Part shown: positions 10,839 through 20,917 of the stretch, in pieces
Position numbering within the stretch: position 1 is the first letter of the stretch
Layout: each line of letters begins with the position of its first letter
Assembly: GCA_003427395.1 (NCBI GenBank)
Contig: BFEA01000125.1
Span: 595,838-659,837, forward strand
Length of the DNA: 64,000 nucleotides
Direction: 5' to 3'
Source: Chara braunii
Lineage: Eukaryota; Streptophyta; Charophyceae; Charales; Characeae
The notes under the pieces: model-generated
Told to the model about the DNA's origin: nothing
Database searches by the model: none
Seen by the model: the letters and a program-made list of their open reading frames with translations, nothing else
Translations under genes and position numbers: made by a program

Positions 10839-11198
10839 ATGGGAAGGGTCCCTGTCATCAACAATGTGGTGCTGGCATCTCTGTGGTATAGGACGGCTAT
10901 CTGGTCACTCAACAAGACAGCACTGCGCCCCCTCCAAAGACAAGTAGTGACCTTTCTCTGGAGAGGAAACCACGAGTGTAAAAGTGTGATTAGTAGAGTT
11001 GCTTGGCGTGCAATTATCCAACCAAAATTCGTAGGGGGCTTGGGGATCTTGGATCCCGCCACAAAGATTATGGCCCTGGCCCTAAAATGGGTCAAACGCC
11101 TCCTTTTCGATACAAATATCCCCTGGCGACAGCTGACCCTACAGCAGATTAGAAGGCTGCCCCCCCCGACCCCTGAGAGCATAGACTCAATTGGATGA
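10839..11198 (+). pseudogene. LINE copy 2 ORF2: post-RT region
   Basis: It starts at INNVVLASLWYR and contains the family signature SRVAWRAIIQPKFVGGLGIL at about 10990-11050, with the conserved Trp intact. That Trp is a stop in the minus-strand LINE. It stops at about 11196 and the reading continues in another frame. Confidence 0.82.
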
Positions 11199-11451
11199 CT
11201 AAAGGACAGATATTGGACTATACCAAGAAAAACAACAAGGCCAAATGAGGAGCAGGAATCTGATAGACGAGCAAAAAAACGATCCCTTTTGGACCACGCT
11301 TCTCAGCACTTGGCAGAAGCTACCGCTCCCAGACAAGGTAGCCCCGTGACGGTGGGAAGAGGTGTATAGGCAGCCGTTATTTGGGGACCGGTGGGTTATC
11401 GACTCCCAAGGCTCAGTCTTTCTTTGCACTGAAACCCCATGGAGGGGGTAG

Positions 11452-11922
11452 GTGAGTCGGGGTGTTCTTAGAGTGGGGAATATCTGGGATTTGGACACCA
11501 GAGATTATATCATTAAATCCCAGTTAAGAGAGCGACTGCGACTTGAAAAAAATATTTTCTCGATACCATTGGACTGGGTAAGGATTTTGAAGAAAGGGCG
11601 AACCTTGGACGAAAGTGACTGGGTAGGGATCAGGGGGTGTGTAGATCGGGTGAGAAATGTGGTGATGTCCGTCCGCCCAGATGGAGAGGTGTTGGTGAAT
11701 CTCTTTCAGATCAAGAGCAAAAACAGATTGGTCAAGTCAAATCCGGAAGAGACAAGTGGACTTGAAGAGGAGGAAATCTTTCGAATTAGGGTGTTAAATG
11801 AAGGAGAACAGTGGTGGGCGTACAGACCCGATACCTTGATTGCACATCTAACTTTTGATCCGGCCTCTTGGGTCTGGACCACCCAGCTAGGCAGAGACAA
11901 AAACAACAGATTTATTCAATGA
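11452..11922 (+). pseudogene. LINE copy 2 ORF2: middle connector region
   Basis: It carries RVGNIWDLDTRDY and PLDWVRILKKGRTL, which are shared with the minus-strand LINE (IRDIWSMEDQDW, PLDWVRILKKGLTL). The function of this connector between RT and zf-RVT is unknown. The frame shifts into the next piece near 11870-11920. Confidence 0.8.
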
Positions 11923-12278
11923 GCGTTGAGGGAGCCTACCGCCTACTGCGTCCAGTGGTGAATCTAAAAGATGTCGTAACGGAGTGTTGGATGAGACACC
12001 TGAATCTAGAAAGGAACTTCCTGCGTCCCATCAAATGGTCCAGGCTTAGTAAATCATTACCAGCCAAGATTGCATCCTTACAATGGCAAGTGGAACACCG
12101 CTGTCTGCCCACAAATGACTGGCTGATTGACCGCACATCTTTAGAACAGAAGGGCCTTGCTCTCCCCTGGTGCAAATTATGTGGGACATCATACCCTGCC
12201 AGGCGGAGACCAGAAACAATTGAACACATCTTTCTACGGTGCTCTGGGTCAGTCTGGTTATGGAGATGGTGGGGTTGA
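11868..12278 (+). pseudogene. LINE copy 2 ORF2: zf-RVT domain
   Basis: It contains AYRLLRPVVNLKDV, PTNDWLIDRTSLEQKGLAL, the Cys pair CKLC and RPETIEHIFLRC, so all four expected zinc ligands appear present (C-x2-C..H-x4-C). It ends at a TGA after WRWWG. This is better preserved than the copy 1 domain. Confidence 0.83.
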
Positions 12279-12380
12279 GTGTGGTGCCTGTCAGGTCCAA
12301 CAACCCCTTGGCCGTGAAACTGGAAACCAATTCTGTGTGAAACCTGGCAGCTGGAACAAGCGAGCAACTTTGAGAGAAAC

Positions 12381-13543
12381 ATGTTCACAGTGGGACGTAG
12401 AGCAATCTTTTGGGCAATCTGGTGGAAAAGGTGCACTAGGGAGATGGAAGGAGTCCACCTCGAGGGTCCGGCTGTCATAGAGACAATCAAACACCACATC
12501 CATTTGTACGTCATGAGATTGCGATTGCAAAAGGCATCACCCATTCGTAAAGTCCACAAGCATCGTTAAAAACCCACACAAGAAGAAGATGGGGGAAAGG
12601 GGAAGGCAAGAAGGAGAAGGAGAAAAGGTAGAACCGCACGTGATGAAAACAAATATGTCGGTAATACCTAGACGCGTTTTTTTTTACGAAAAAAGATATG
12701 ACGAGAATACCCAGATGCGGCATAGCCACACGAAAGAAATAAGCTGAAGAACGTGGCGATAATCGGCGTGCGACCCTACATGTCACTATGATCATGACGT
12801 GCGCTACAAGTAAACTATACACTGGTCGACAATGTCTGTTAGTCGTATCAAGGTTCACCTGTAACCACCCTGCGCCCGGGCACCCAACACTGAAGCTCAA
12901 AAAACAAACTCTTAATCCTTCGAAACAGTCTACATACATGCGAACACTCTGAAAAACCGGGCCTACCGCGGCCCCCCACATTTCCGTAGCCCAAACCGTA
13001 AACGCTGCTTAAAGACTGCCTGGGATCGAAACCCCAATCTACAGAAAGAAAAACGTACTGGAACCAGGCCCGAATACCAGGCCTCCACATAGTGCACTAG
13101 CTAAAAACATCAGTTAAACCGAGAATGAAGAATTCAGCCCCATCCCGGCGTCAAGTACACGGACAGGGCAAGCCAAGCCCTACTACCAGAAACTTCGAGA
13201 CTGAAGTAGAAAAGGGAAGAAGAGACAAGAAAGTATGAGAAAGAGAGAGAGAAAATACCTCACGGTTCAATGGGAAAAAATAAAGGAAAAGATAGCCTTT
13301 ATACACTCGAGAGCAGAAATCAAAATGCAAATCCAATCCTTCTGTAAGGACTGGCTGGGTGGGGGAACAAGGGGGTTGGATAGCGAATGTGCGGAAAATT
13401 TTGAAAGGGACTGCCTCCTCAACTTTCATGATTGGACTAGAATTGACCCCTCCATCCTGTTGCGGCCTCTCTCAGACTTTCCCGATTTCTCCCTGCCGCC
13501 AGCGAACTCAATTGACGAGACTCATTGGTATGCAGGTGCTTAA
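12381..13543 (+). pseudogene. LINE copy 2 ORF2 C-terminus, split by an insertion
   Basis: The first half (VGRRAIFWAIWWKRC) runs to about 12509. The second half resumes at about 13256 with LTVQWEKIKEK and ends with WTRIDPSILLRPLSDFPDF. Aligned to copy 1 (DLRAQWQKVKS), the two halves join cleanly with a shared TAC at both edges. The 746 bp between them are therefore inserted. Confidence 0.78.
12510..13255. mobile_element. Unclassified 746-bp insertion in LINE copy 2
   Basis: It is bounded by TAC at 12507-12509 and TAC at 13256-13258, a possible 3-bp target duplication. It starts GTCATGAGATTGCG and ends in a purine-rich AGAGAGAGAGAAAA. No terminal inverted repeat, poly(A) or coding motif is visible. 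ORFs on the minus strand inside it match nothing I know. The boundary was inferred from alignment to the other LINE copies. Confidence 0.55.
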
Positions 13544-13615
13544 AAATGGTCAACTGTGGATGGAGGATGATAATACTTTTACACTGTCTGATTTCCTGCT
13601 CAGTTATTACCTTGA

Positions 13616-13965
13616 ATTCCAAAGTAATCAATGGCAGGGGGAGGGAGGAACTAGTGTGTAGCAGCAGGCATCTGGCGCCGGGTTCAGGGTGTTCAATGGA
13701 TCCCCTGGATCCCAGGGTAATCAATGCCAGCATTGATTACCCTGGGATCCAGGGGATTGAATTCCAAAGTAATCAATGGCAGGGGGAGGGAGGAACTAGT
13801 GTGTAGNCCAGGGTAATCAATGCCAGCATTGATTACCCTGGGATCCAGGGGATTGAATTCCAAAGTAATCAATGGCAGGGGGAGGGAGGAACTAGTGTGT
13901 AGAGACTGCTCAGTCAATCCCCTGGATCCCAGGGTAATCAATGCTGGCAGGACCCTCCCACAATC
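13616..13965. repeat. Palindromic tandem repeats in a LINE 3' UTR
   Basis: A roughly 105-bp unit is repeated, and each unit contains a perfect inverted repeat (TCCCAGGGTAATCAATG / CATTGATTACCCTGGGA) and the block GAATTCCAAAGTAATCAATG. A single N at 13807 sits exactly at a unit junction, so the copy number may be an assembly product. Confidence 0.8.
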
Positions 13966-14328
13966 GTGTTTTGACATGCTCCAAATTCAGTCTCTATATG
14001 GGCCGCTGGACCCGCTTTCCAGCAGGTGATGCTCCCCACCAATAGATGGAGCCGCTCCCCAGGTGCCAGTGGTGTCTGCTTTTTATCAGCACCACTAACA
14101 CTGGTGGGGGCGTTTTTCGCGAAAAAAAAAAAAGAAAAAAAAAGGCACATGAACATATGATATTTATTCAATCACCAGTACTTCGGGGGCACTTTTCTCC
14201 AGGGCTTGAAATGCGCAGTGCGCAAATATGAATGAACCAGAGTGGGCCTCCTTTTGGATGGTGCCACCACCCATTTTGCTCCGGTGGTCGAGCTCCAAAA
14301 GTTTGTTGGGGGAATGGGGCTGAGGTAA

Positions 14329-14806
14329 TTAGATCTAGAGAAAACTACGGCGCAGTCAGGGCATCGTTTGCAATTGCATTTCAAACTGCATTTTAGCAGT
14401 TTAGTCAGGGCCCGAGTCTCAAATTCAGTTGAAACTTGGGCTGACCCTTTTTAGCAGTTCTCGTGCCTTTTTTTTTTTCTCATTTTTTCTTTTCGTTGTT
14501 CNNNNNNNNNNNNNNNNNNNNNNNNNNNNNNNNNNNNNNNNNNNNNNNNNNNNNNNNNNNNNNNNNNNNNNNNNNNNNNNNNNNNNNNNNNNNNNNNNNN
14601 NNNNNNNNNNNNNNNNNNNNNNNNNNNNNNNNNNNNNNNNNNNNNNNNNNNNNNNNNNNNNNNNNNNNNNNNNNNNNNNNNNNNNNNNNNNNNNNNNNNN
14701 NNNNNNNNNNNNNNNNNNNNNNNNNNNNGCTAAAACGCAGTTTGAACTTTGAAATGCAATTACAAACTGCTTTCGTGACTGCACCGTAGTTACCTCTTAG
14801 ATCTAT
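14329..14806. mobile_element. Inverted-repeat element D with a sequencing gap
   Basis: The left arm starts TTAGATCTAGAGAAAACTAC and contains GCAATTGCATTTCAAACTGC. The right arm is its inverse (GAAATGCAATTACAAACTGC, then GTAGTTACCTCTTAGATCT). The centre is an N gap. It is related to the foldback element at 56400-57327 through the shared GTTTGAAATGCA motif and the CGGGCCCGAGT-type core. Confidence 0.7.
14502..14728. other. Assembly gap (N run)
   Basis: 227 N residues. The gap lies between the arms of an inverted repeat, a common cause of assembly failure. ORFs across it are meaningless. Confidence 0.99.
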
Positions 14807-14897
14807 TATTTTATGGGAACTACTATGGGTTAACCAAAATGTTTTTTTTTTTTTTTTTTTTTTTTTGCGGAGCAGATGTTAAGCTGAAGAGTACCAA

Positions 14898-15015
14898 CAG
14901 GCCTAGCTCAGCTGGTACACCCATGCGCTGTTCAAATACACACCCAAGTTCGCATCCAGATGTAATCAGATGCACAAAATAAGACAAGCATCCTGAATTA
15001 CCTAGGGCCGGTCGG
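14898..15015 (+). repeat. tRNA-derived SINE-like sequence
   Basis: It has an A-box match (TAGCTCAGCTGGTA at 14904) and a B-box match (AGTTCGCATCC at about 14947) with typical tRNA spacing. The downstream part is unrelated to tRNA. This is the usual layout of a tRNA-derived SINE. No second copy was found in the window, so the family is unconfirmed. Confidence 0.5.
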
Positions 15016-15119
15016 TTATATTTCTCAAGACCAGGAATCTTTTAAAAGGAAAAAAAAGATATTAAACTGATTAGAACAGATTCTACACTTTCTTTTTTTT
15101 TTTTTTCCTTTTTTTTTTA

Positions 15120-16506
15120 CACTTGATGTTACCCGAAATGCTGTTATATTCCTATGGGAACGGAAATCTAAGACTTACAGCCTACGTGTGGAAGAAAGAT
15201 CATGAAGACCCCACCTTCATACGACGAGTGGCATGGGGTTATATAGCCCAACCATGTACGGAAAGGGTGTATATTAATTCTGGAACCGCAGAACCAGCTC
15301 AAAGCCCTGTCCTTTGAAATTATTACCCGCTTTGTAATGGGAAATGACATCCTGCGGTCACCCTATGCACACATCCAGATCTCCAACCTGGCCTCCCCGT
15401 CGCCTCTGGAAAAACGCGTGCACCCCCTCTAGTGGTTCACCAACGCAGCCTGGACGATCCCTGGTCCATCCACATCAGCAGACCCCCGGTCGCCACGAGG
15501 TCAAGTCTGCAGGGACACAGCAAGCAACCCCTTGTGGCCAAACCTGCTGAAGCCATGGTGGGAGAAGGGCCCGGGCCGTCTTCGCCCTCTTTTTTTTTTT
15601 TTTTTTTTTCTGGGCTGCCCTCGCCCGCCGCTACGGTGGCACGGGACAACCCCTGTTTAGCCACCCCCTTGATGACGATGGGAAGCCGTTCAGCGTAACA
15701 AAGAACTCATATTGGACTTCATGGGTGGCCAAAGGGGTGTTCACAGTGGGGGATATCTGGGATTTTAAATACAACACATGGAAATCACTGGACTGCGATA
15801 GATCCTGGCATCCCTCTGAGACCGGCGATGGACTTCCCGGACCCTTTCCCCCCCCCCACCCGTTATCACTTGTGGAAGCACGTTCTAACTAAGCCCGCTT
15901 CTTAGCATGCGACGCCTTCAAGAGGGACGCTGGGGCTGGCTGGCAGGGCAAGGGAGACTCCACCGGTACCTCCCGGTCGCTCTCCTTCTGAAAACCGGCC
16001 AGGCCACGGTTTCGGGCAAGGGAGGAAGAGCTGATATGTGCTGGACCCGGTTTCCAGCATAGTAGTCATGTCCTGAATTTTTCATGTTCCAAAATTTAAT
16101 GAAAAAAAGGATTATGAAAAAAGATTGGCCCCGACGAGACCAAGATGAGCCCCCCGCGTGGCCCCCGGGCGACGCTCGTCAAATGCTCTCATGTCCTCCA
16201 AAAACCGTATTCTTATCCCAAGTGCGGGCCTCCAAGAGGAGGAAACCTCTCATGAGCTCATCACCGCCTGCGAGGTCAATCCCCTGGCAATCAGGGCAAT
16301 CAAGGCTGGCAGGTTGACACTCTATAAATAGGATATTCCGATGGAGGCTCAGACGGTTGGTGTAAAACGGGGCGCTGGACCCGGTTTCCAGCAGGTCCGG
16401 CTCCCCACCAATAGACCGGAGCACCCAGGATGACCGCTAGGGGGGGTGGCTCGTATCACCTTCCCTAGCGGCAAGACTGGTTCTTCCCAAAAAAAAAAAA
16501 AAAAAA
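15120..16506 (+). mobile_element. LINE copy 3, 5'-truncated and heavily decayed
   Basis: Fragments of LINE ORF2 are recognisable: FIRRVAWGYIAQP at about 15210-15250, equivalent to SRVAWRAIIQP, and VAKGVFTVGDIWDF at about 15727-15765, equivalent to GVLRVGNIWDL. GPFPPP lies near 15840. The 3' UTR hairpins follow, and the copy ends in poly(A) at 16491-16506. A T-run at 15590-15609 interrupts the coding remnant. Confidence 0.72.
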
Positions 16507-17624
16507 TCAGGGTGAAGTTCAGGTGAACAGCTCAAGGTACAACTGAAACATGTCAGGGGTAGAGCTGATAAATTTGCACAGTTTCAAGAGGCTATCCCGC
16601 TCACCTCGGTACAAAAATTACGTATGCAGTGGGCCCCACGATTGAGCCAGGAGATTGGGTTGTCCATTAATCACAAATCCTCGCCCTCATGTCTGTGGCT
16701 CGAGTGGCAAGCATAACAGAACAAACGGCCCACTTGGAGGTCTACTCCAGTGCAAAAAAAAAAAAAAGGAATCCAGAGTCAGACCAGGACTGCAACTGGT
16801 CTGGTCTAGTGAGAAGGGCTGCTCTCGCTGAAGCGCGATCTGAGGAAGCAGCTCTTCCCGGGAGAGTGTTTTGACAGGAAGCTCTGGAAATTTGTTCATC
16901 AGGTTGCTCCTGACTGGGCTCAGGTAGCCAGAAGAGTTACTCTTGACTAGGCATGCGGCGAGTGAGGTTCTATCGAGTGACCTCTGAAGTGAAAAGTTGA
17001 GCCACAACGCAGAGTGGCCATGTGAACCGACAAGTGCTCTGTGAGGTTCGATCGAGGGACTTCAGATCTGACCCTTGGGGCGTCGGCTTTTCGCTTGTGT
17101 TGTGTGAAGTTTTGGATTTTCTTTTTCATTTTTCTTTTCTTTTCAGTTTCGAGGCTTTCTGATTCGCTTTAGAGTTAGACAGTGAGTTTACGACCTCTAC
17201 TCAAACGTCGAGGTGTAGGCGTGCGTGCGTAGGGCATTTTCTGCGTTCCTCGTGCGTGTGTGTGCTTCGGAGTGCCACGGTACTTTCGCACGACTTGTTT
17301 TTGTCGGAATTTTCAAAGTACATCGCCTTCGCATTTTGATGTTGACGAAAGGGTTTCTTTCACAGTGTTCATGAAATGTGGACAATTCCACTGCATGCGT
17401 GCTGTTTGTGCTGCACCATACTCACTTGCCTATGATCGAGCGTTATAGCCAGTCGAGGGATGCTACTCGGAATTTTGGTGTTAGCGAGGACCTGGCTACA
17501 GTAATCAAGGCGACTGCATAGTTATGCTACAGGAGGCTCGAATGTGCTCCGTCGAATGTGTGAGCGAAGGACGTCACTGCTAAGAACGAGTTAAGATGAA
17601 GAGCGTACGCTGGGATCAACGGTG
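16507..17624. other. No gene; leader-like region before the zinc-knuckle ORF
   Basis: No ORF with recognisable content. The motif GAGGTTCTATCGAGTGAC at 16964 recurs as GAGGTTCGATCGAGGGAC at 17042. The stretch may include the untranslated leader of the following element, but I see no matching downstream copy that would mark it as an LTR. Confidence 0.5.
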
Positions 17625-18396
17625 ACCACAGTCGGACCGAAACCACGGCATAAGGAGCAGAAGGAGTGAGTCATGGGGGAGACACGAGAGGTACAAGGGG
17701 TATGAGAGTGGAGGATGGGAGAGCAGGGATGATAGGAGAGAAAGAGGAAGAGATCGTGAGCGTCGGTATGACAATAGACGTGGATACTCTGCTGATGACC
17801 AAAGGAGAAGAAGTGAAGTGCAACGACAATTGAAATGTTACGAATGCGGGGAACTCGGGCACTATAAAAGTCAGTGCTCCCGACTGCAAGGGCGGTATGG
17901 AGGGAGTGGGAGTACCCTCTCGCTTAGTAGAGAGCTTGAGGACTCATTGAGCTCGGTGGGAAGGATGGGAAAAAAAATGCTGGATAAACAAAGAGAGGCG
18001 GAGGAAGCGAAGCAAGCTGCGGAACCTAAGTCAAGGAAGGAGGAGGAAGAGAAGCCCGCGAAAGAAGAAGAAACCAGGATTGTGCTGGAGAAGAAGCTCG
18101 CAAAGGAAGATAAAGAGAAAAAGAGAAAGTGGGAGCTGAAGAAGCTCCTGGCCGAGCAAGCAAAAGAGTACGAGCTGAAGTTGGCGAAGTTGGTTGGGCT
18201 AAGCGAGAAGATGAAGGGCGTTACCATCGGAAAGAAGAAGAAAGGGAAGGTTACCGAAACACCGCCATCGGGTGATGAAGAAGCCAAGGAAGATGAAACT
18301 GAGGAAGAAGCGACCCCATTGAAGGACAAAAGGAAGCGACGAGACTGTACAAGAGCTGTGGAAAATAGCCCGTCAGTCGAAACGCCGAAGGAATAA
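17625..18396 (+). CDS. Gag-like protein: Arg-rich N-terminus, CCHC zinc knuckle, coiled coil
   Basis: The frame is open from a TGA near 17621, but the first in-frame ATG is at 17818, just before the zinc knuckle. The open part upstream encodes a basic, Arg/Asp/Gly/Ser-rich stretch (RDRERRYDNRRGY), so the true start may lie upstream, after an intron, or be lost. The zinc knuckle is CYECGELGHYKSQC (C-x2-C-x4-H-x4-C, residues 7-20 from the ATG). A long, highly charged Lys/Glu coiled coil follows. Such proteins bind nucleic acid in retroelement particles. The frame ends at TAA 18394-18396, and further basic sequence (KRKGRGRL) continues in frame after it. It is followed closely by two more ORFs of the same cassette. 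Confidence 0.6.
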
Positions 18397-18520
18397 GGAA
18401 GGAAGGAGGGTGTGGAGACCCCTGCAAGTCAGAAGCGTAAGGGGCGAGGGAGACTTACAAAAGCAGATGCTCAGGCTACGAGAATAGCGAAGGGAGAAGA
18501 CCCATGGGCCATGGGAAGGT

Positions 18521-18718
18521 GTGCCCATGGGAGAGAAGTTTGCGACTGAAGCTGCGTACTGGAAAGCGGTGTGGAAGACGATCGGCTCATTTTACCCCGA
18601 AACATTGAAGGCGATGTGCAAGGGGGCGGGATTGCCGTTCTACGGAGTAAACGATGCGATTGATAGCTTGTCTGAATTGCCTCTACGTCAAGCCGACCAG
18701 CAGATGAAGAACAGATAA
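18521..18718 (+). CDS. Small ORF with a SAP-like helix-extended motif
   Basis: 65 residues. The segment LKAMCKGAGLPFYGVNDAI resembles SAP-type nucleic-acid-binding helices, in which a Gly-hydrophobic turn separates two helices. This is a weak, pattern-level call. It lies between the zinc-knuckle ORF and the GIY-YIG ORF in the same orientation, and 25 bp separate its stop from the next ATG. The three pieces may be one ancestral ORF broken by frameshifts. Confidence 0.4.
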   Translation: MPMGEKFATEAAYWKAVWKTIGSFYPETLKAMCKGAGLPFYGVNDAIDSLSELPLRQADQQMKNR

Positions 18719-18742
18719 GGGGAGAATCTCAGGATCCCTAGG

Positions 18743-20149
18743 GTGAACCAGACGTGTAAGGCCGAAGGAAGGGGTATTCTATTGAAGTTCTGCGACATCC
18801 GGCGATGGTGTAAGTTGAACCGGAAGGGTAGAAGTCTGTTACTGTTAGTAGAGATAAGTTTTAGGAATGCTATTATGCTCCTTATCTTGGGCAACGAAAT
18901 TAGTTGGGGGCGTAAGTATGTCGAATGCATGTGGGAAGTTTTTGAAAAGGCAAGGGATAAGTGGGACGATCATGATTCGTGTGTCTATATTCTCTTGGAT
19001 CCTTGGTGTAAGCTGACGTACGTAGGCAAAACGGAAAGACGACTGAGTGACAGGTGGTCGAAACATGTGGGTAGAACTCAGTTAGGATGTGTGACTCGGA
19101 AGAATAAATTGTACCAGTGGTTAAGGAAGTGGGGGTGGGAGTTTTATGTAGCAATTCCCGTGGCAGTAACCAAGAATTCCGAGTTGGAGAAGTTGGAATC
19201 GAAGCTGATTAGGTGTTGGTGCCTGACCCTTAACGTGAACGGTTGGAAGGATGGGAGGAATAAGAAGAAGAGTAAAAGAAAGGGAAGGAGGGAAAGACAG
19301 AAGAAGAGGAGAGAATTATTTGACGATGAAAGAGTGCTTAGGTTTCAGGCGAAGAAGGGAAAGAGCTCGGGAAGGTTGACCGAAGTGATTAAGTCGATAA
19401 AAGGAAAGAACGAGAGGATGATCGTTTCAAGTGGTGGTAAAATATGGCTGGAGGATTGGAGCGTGGTAAAAAGGGTGTTCTGCAAATCTGAGGTGCTCTT
19501 CAATGGCAAAAGATGTAAGCTGAATAGCTCGAAGCGCACCTTCGAAGAAGGAATGGAGGTGTGTTTTGTGAGGGTTCGGGAACATTTGCCAGGGAATCCA
19601 AAGCTGAAAAAGCAACTGTACCAGCTGTTGAAATGTCCATGGTCAAAAAAGAGACTCGAGTACCAACAGTTGGACCAGTTAATCGACTTATACAAGACTA
19701 TTAAGAACGTTACCAGGAAGAGCTCGAGGAAGACCGTGAAAGACATTATCGATAAGATCGTGAAGAAAAGATTTGGAGTTAATCTTAGGAGAAGGATTAC
19801 GATAGGTGTGAAGTACGATGATCGGATTTCCGGAGCCGAGATTAGGAGGTTAACTGTATCGAAGATTGGGGAACAAAGCCAATCGCCTGTTGAAGCGAAG
19901 CTACGGTATCGGAAGCTCCAACTGGTCTGGCGGAAGAACCATACAGTAGGAGATCTTCTTCATGACCATAGGCGATCCGGTCACCTACTGGCAACAGTCT
20001 GCAGATGTGCTGACCTACAGTTCCCTAAACAGGGAGAACACGTAGTTTTTCGCCTTAGTTCCAGGGATGAGGTTGATCCCGGAATTTGGAATGCGAAAAA
20101 CGTGATCGAGGGAATCAATAGTGGCAACGAGGTTGTTAGGCTATTGTAG
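18743..20149 (+). CDS. GIY-YIG endonuclease-like protein of a retroelement-type cassette
   Basis: 468 residues, uninterrupted. The GIY-YIG nuclease core is visible: VYI at residues 81-83, YVG at 93-95, the conserved Arg in DRW (104), Glu candidates at 147-152 and Asn in LNVNGW (164-166). A very basic linker follows (about 172-195). The C-terminal part has NHTVGDLLHDHR and a CRC pair near the end. These resemble the stretch before the reverse transcriptase in Penelope-like elements, some of which carry an N-terminal GIY-YIG nuclease in algae. I see no reverse transcriptase downstream, where a MITE starts within about 35 bp of the stop. It could be a truncated Penelope-like element or a free-standing endonuclease gene. 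The fold call is fairly secure and the element type is inferred. Confidence 0.72.
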   Translation: MNQTCKAEGRGILLKFCDIRRWCKLNRKGRSLLLLVEISFRNAIMLLILGNEISWGRKYVECMWEVFEKARDKWDDHDSCVYILLDPWCKLTYVGKTERRLSDRWSKHVGRTQLGCVTRKNKLYQWLRKWGWEFYVAIPVAVTKNSELEKLESKLIRCWCLTLNVNGWKDGRNKKKSKRKGRRERQKKRRELFDDERVLRFQAKKGKSSGRLTEVIKSIKGKNERMIVSSGGKIWLEDWSVVKRVFCKSEVLFNGKRCKLNSSKRTFEEGMEVCFVRVREHLPGNPKLKKQLYQLLKCPWSKKRLEYQQLDQLIDLYKTIKNVTRKSSRKTVKDIIDKIVKKRFGVNLRRRITIGVKYDDRISGAEIRRLTVSKIGEQSQSPVEAKLRYRKLQLVWRKNHTVGDLLHDHRRSGHLLATVCRCADLQFPKQGEHVVFRLSSRDEVDPGIWNAKNVIEGINSGNEVVRLL

Positions 20150-20181
20150 GGAGGGGGCGATGTTAACAAAACGTCTACATT

Positions 20182-20289
20182 CTTCCCCGAAATACAACGT
20201 TCGGTGATTATAGCTGAATTTAGACTGACAGATGCACCAAATTCAGCAATAATCACCGTACCGGTCCGTACGTTGTATTCGGGGGAAGA
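20182..20289. mobile_element. MITE family A, copy A1
   Basis: A near-palindromic element of about 108 bp. The left end CTTCCCCGAAATACAACG and the right end CGTTGTATTCGGGGGAAG are inverse. The interior GTGATTATAGCTGAATTT pairs with AAATTCAGCAATAATCAC. It is non-coding. Confidence 0.85.
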
Positions 20290-20365
20290 GTGGAAGACTG
20301 GAGTACTCTACCGTCTTCCCAACGTTCCAAGGGGCAATGTTGACAAGACGTCTACTACTAACGTT

Positions 20366-20520
20366 GTCTTCCCCCGAACATAACGCACCCTGCCAATGAA
20401 TGTATGCAAGTTGTGTCCCCGGCCCGGTACAGTCGACGCACCCTGCCAATGAATGTATGCAAGTTATGTCTCCGGCCCGGTACAGTCAAAACGAAGGTTG
20501 TGTTGTGTTCGGGGGAAGAC
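20366..20520. mobile_element. MITE family A, copy A2, with an internal duplication
   Basis: The ends GTCTTCCCCCGAACATAACG and GTTGTGTTCGGGGGAAGAC match family A. The interior is a roughly 53-bp tandem duplication containing CACCCTGCCAATGAATG and CCGGCCCGGTACAGTC, not the usual palindromic centre. Confidence 0.8.
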
Positions 20521-20589
20521 GGTAGTAGTAGCTTCTCAGGGATCTATCAATCAGCGAAAGGATCTTTTTCTGGTGCCGCTAGTACCCGG

Positions 20590-20696
20590 TTCCCCCCGAA
20601 TTCAGCATACGGTACAGTGATTATAGCTGTGTATTTAGACTGAAAGATACCGCAGACACACCTATAATGACCTTACCGTACGTTGTATTCGGGGAA
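20590..20696. mobile_element. MITE family A, copy A3
   Basis: It begins TTCCCCCCGAATTCAGCA and ends GTACGTTGTATTCGGGGAA. The interior GTGATTATAGCTGTG is inverse to CACCTATAATGAC. The length is about 107 bp. Confidence 0.8.
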
Positions 20697-20827
20697 CGAA
20701 GGGACCATCATAGCCATTCCTCCAGAGACCCCATGGGCCCGTGCCAAGTAGCCTAAACCCAAAAGAAGTAGTAACCGTTTCGTTGGCAAGCCTGACAGAC
20801 ACAGTTAGAAACACTCGCCACAGCATT

Positions 20828-20917
20828 GGAACAAGTGGAACAAATTGAACAAGTGGGACAAGTGGAACAAGTGGGGCAAGTGGAACAAGTGGGGCAAGTG
20901 GAACAAGTAGAACAAGA
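20828..20917. repeat. 9-bp minisatellite, ten copies
   Basis: Tandem 9-mers of the type GGAACAAGT with variants GGGACAAGT and GGGGCAAGT. In one plus-strand frame this reads as repeated Glu/Gly-Gln-Val, and the preceding residues (LETLATALEQV) look coiled-coil-like. The ORF is short and unsupported, so I annotate only the repeat. Confidence 0.9.

Larger units (their letters stand above)
10836..14141 (+). mobile_element. LINE copy 2, 5'-truncated, with an internal insertion
   Basis: It begins abruptly within the post-RT region at about 10836, next to the A/T tail of copy 1. This is typical 5' truncation during target-primed reverse transcription. It runs through the zf-RVT domain, is interrupted by foreign DNA at 12510-13255, and resumes to the ORF2 tail. 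A rearranged 3' UTR full of palindromic repeats follows. It ends in an A-rich tract at about 14123-14141. Confidence 0.85.

Noticed and set aside
14425-14789. ORFs of about 108-119 residues over the N run
   Set aside because: They consist mostly of unknown residues across an assembly gap.
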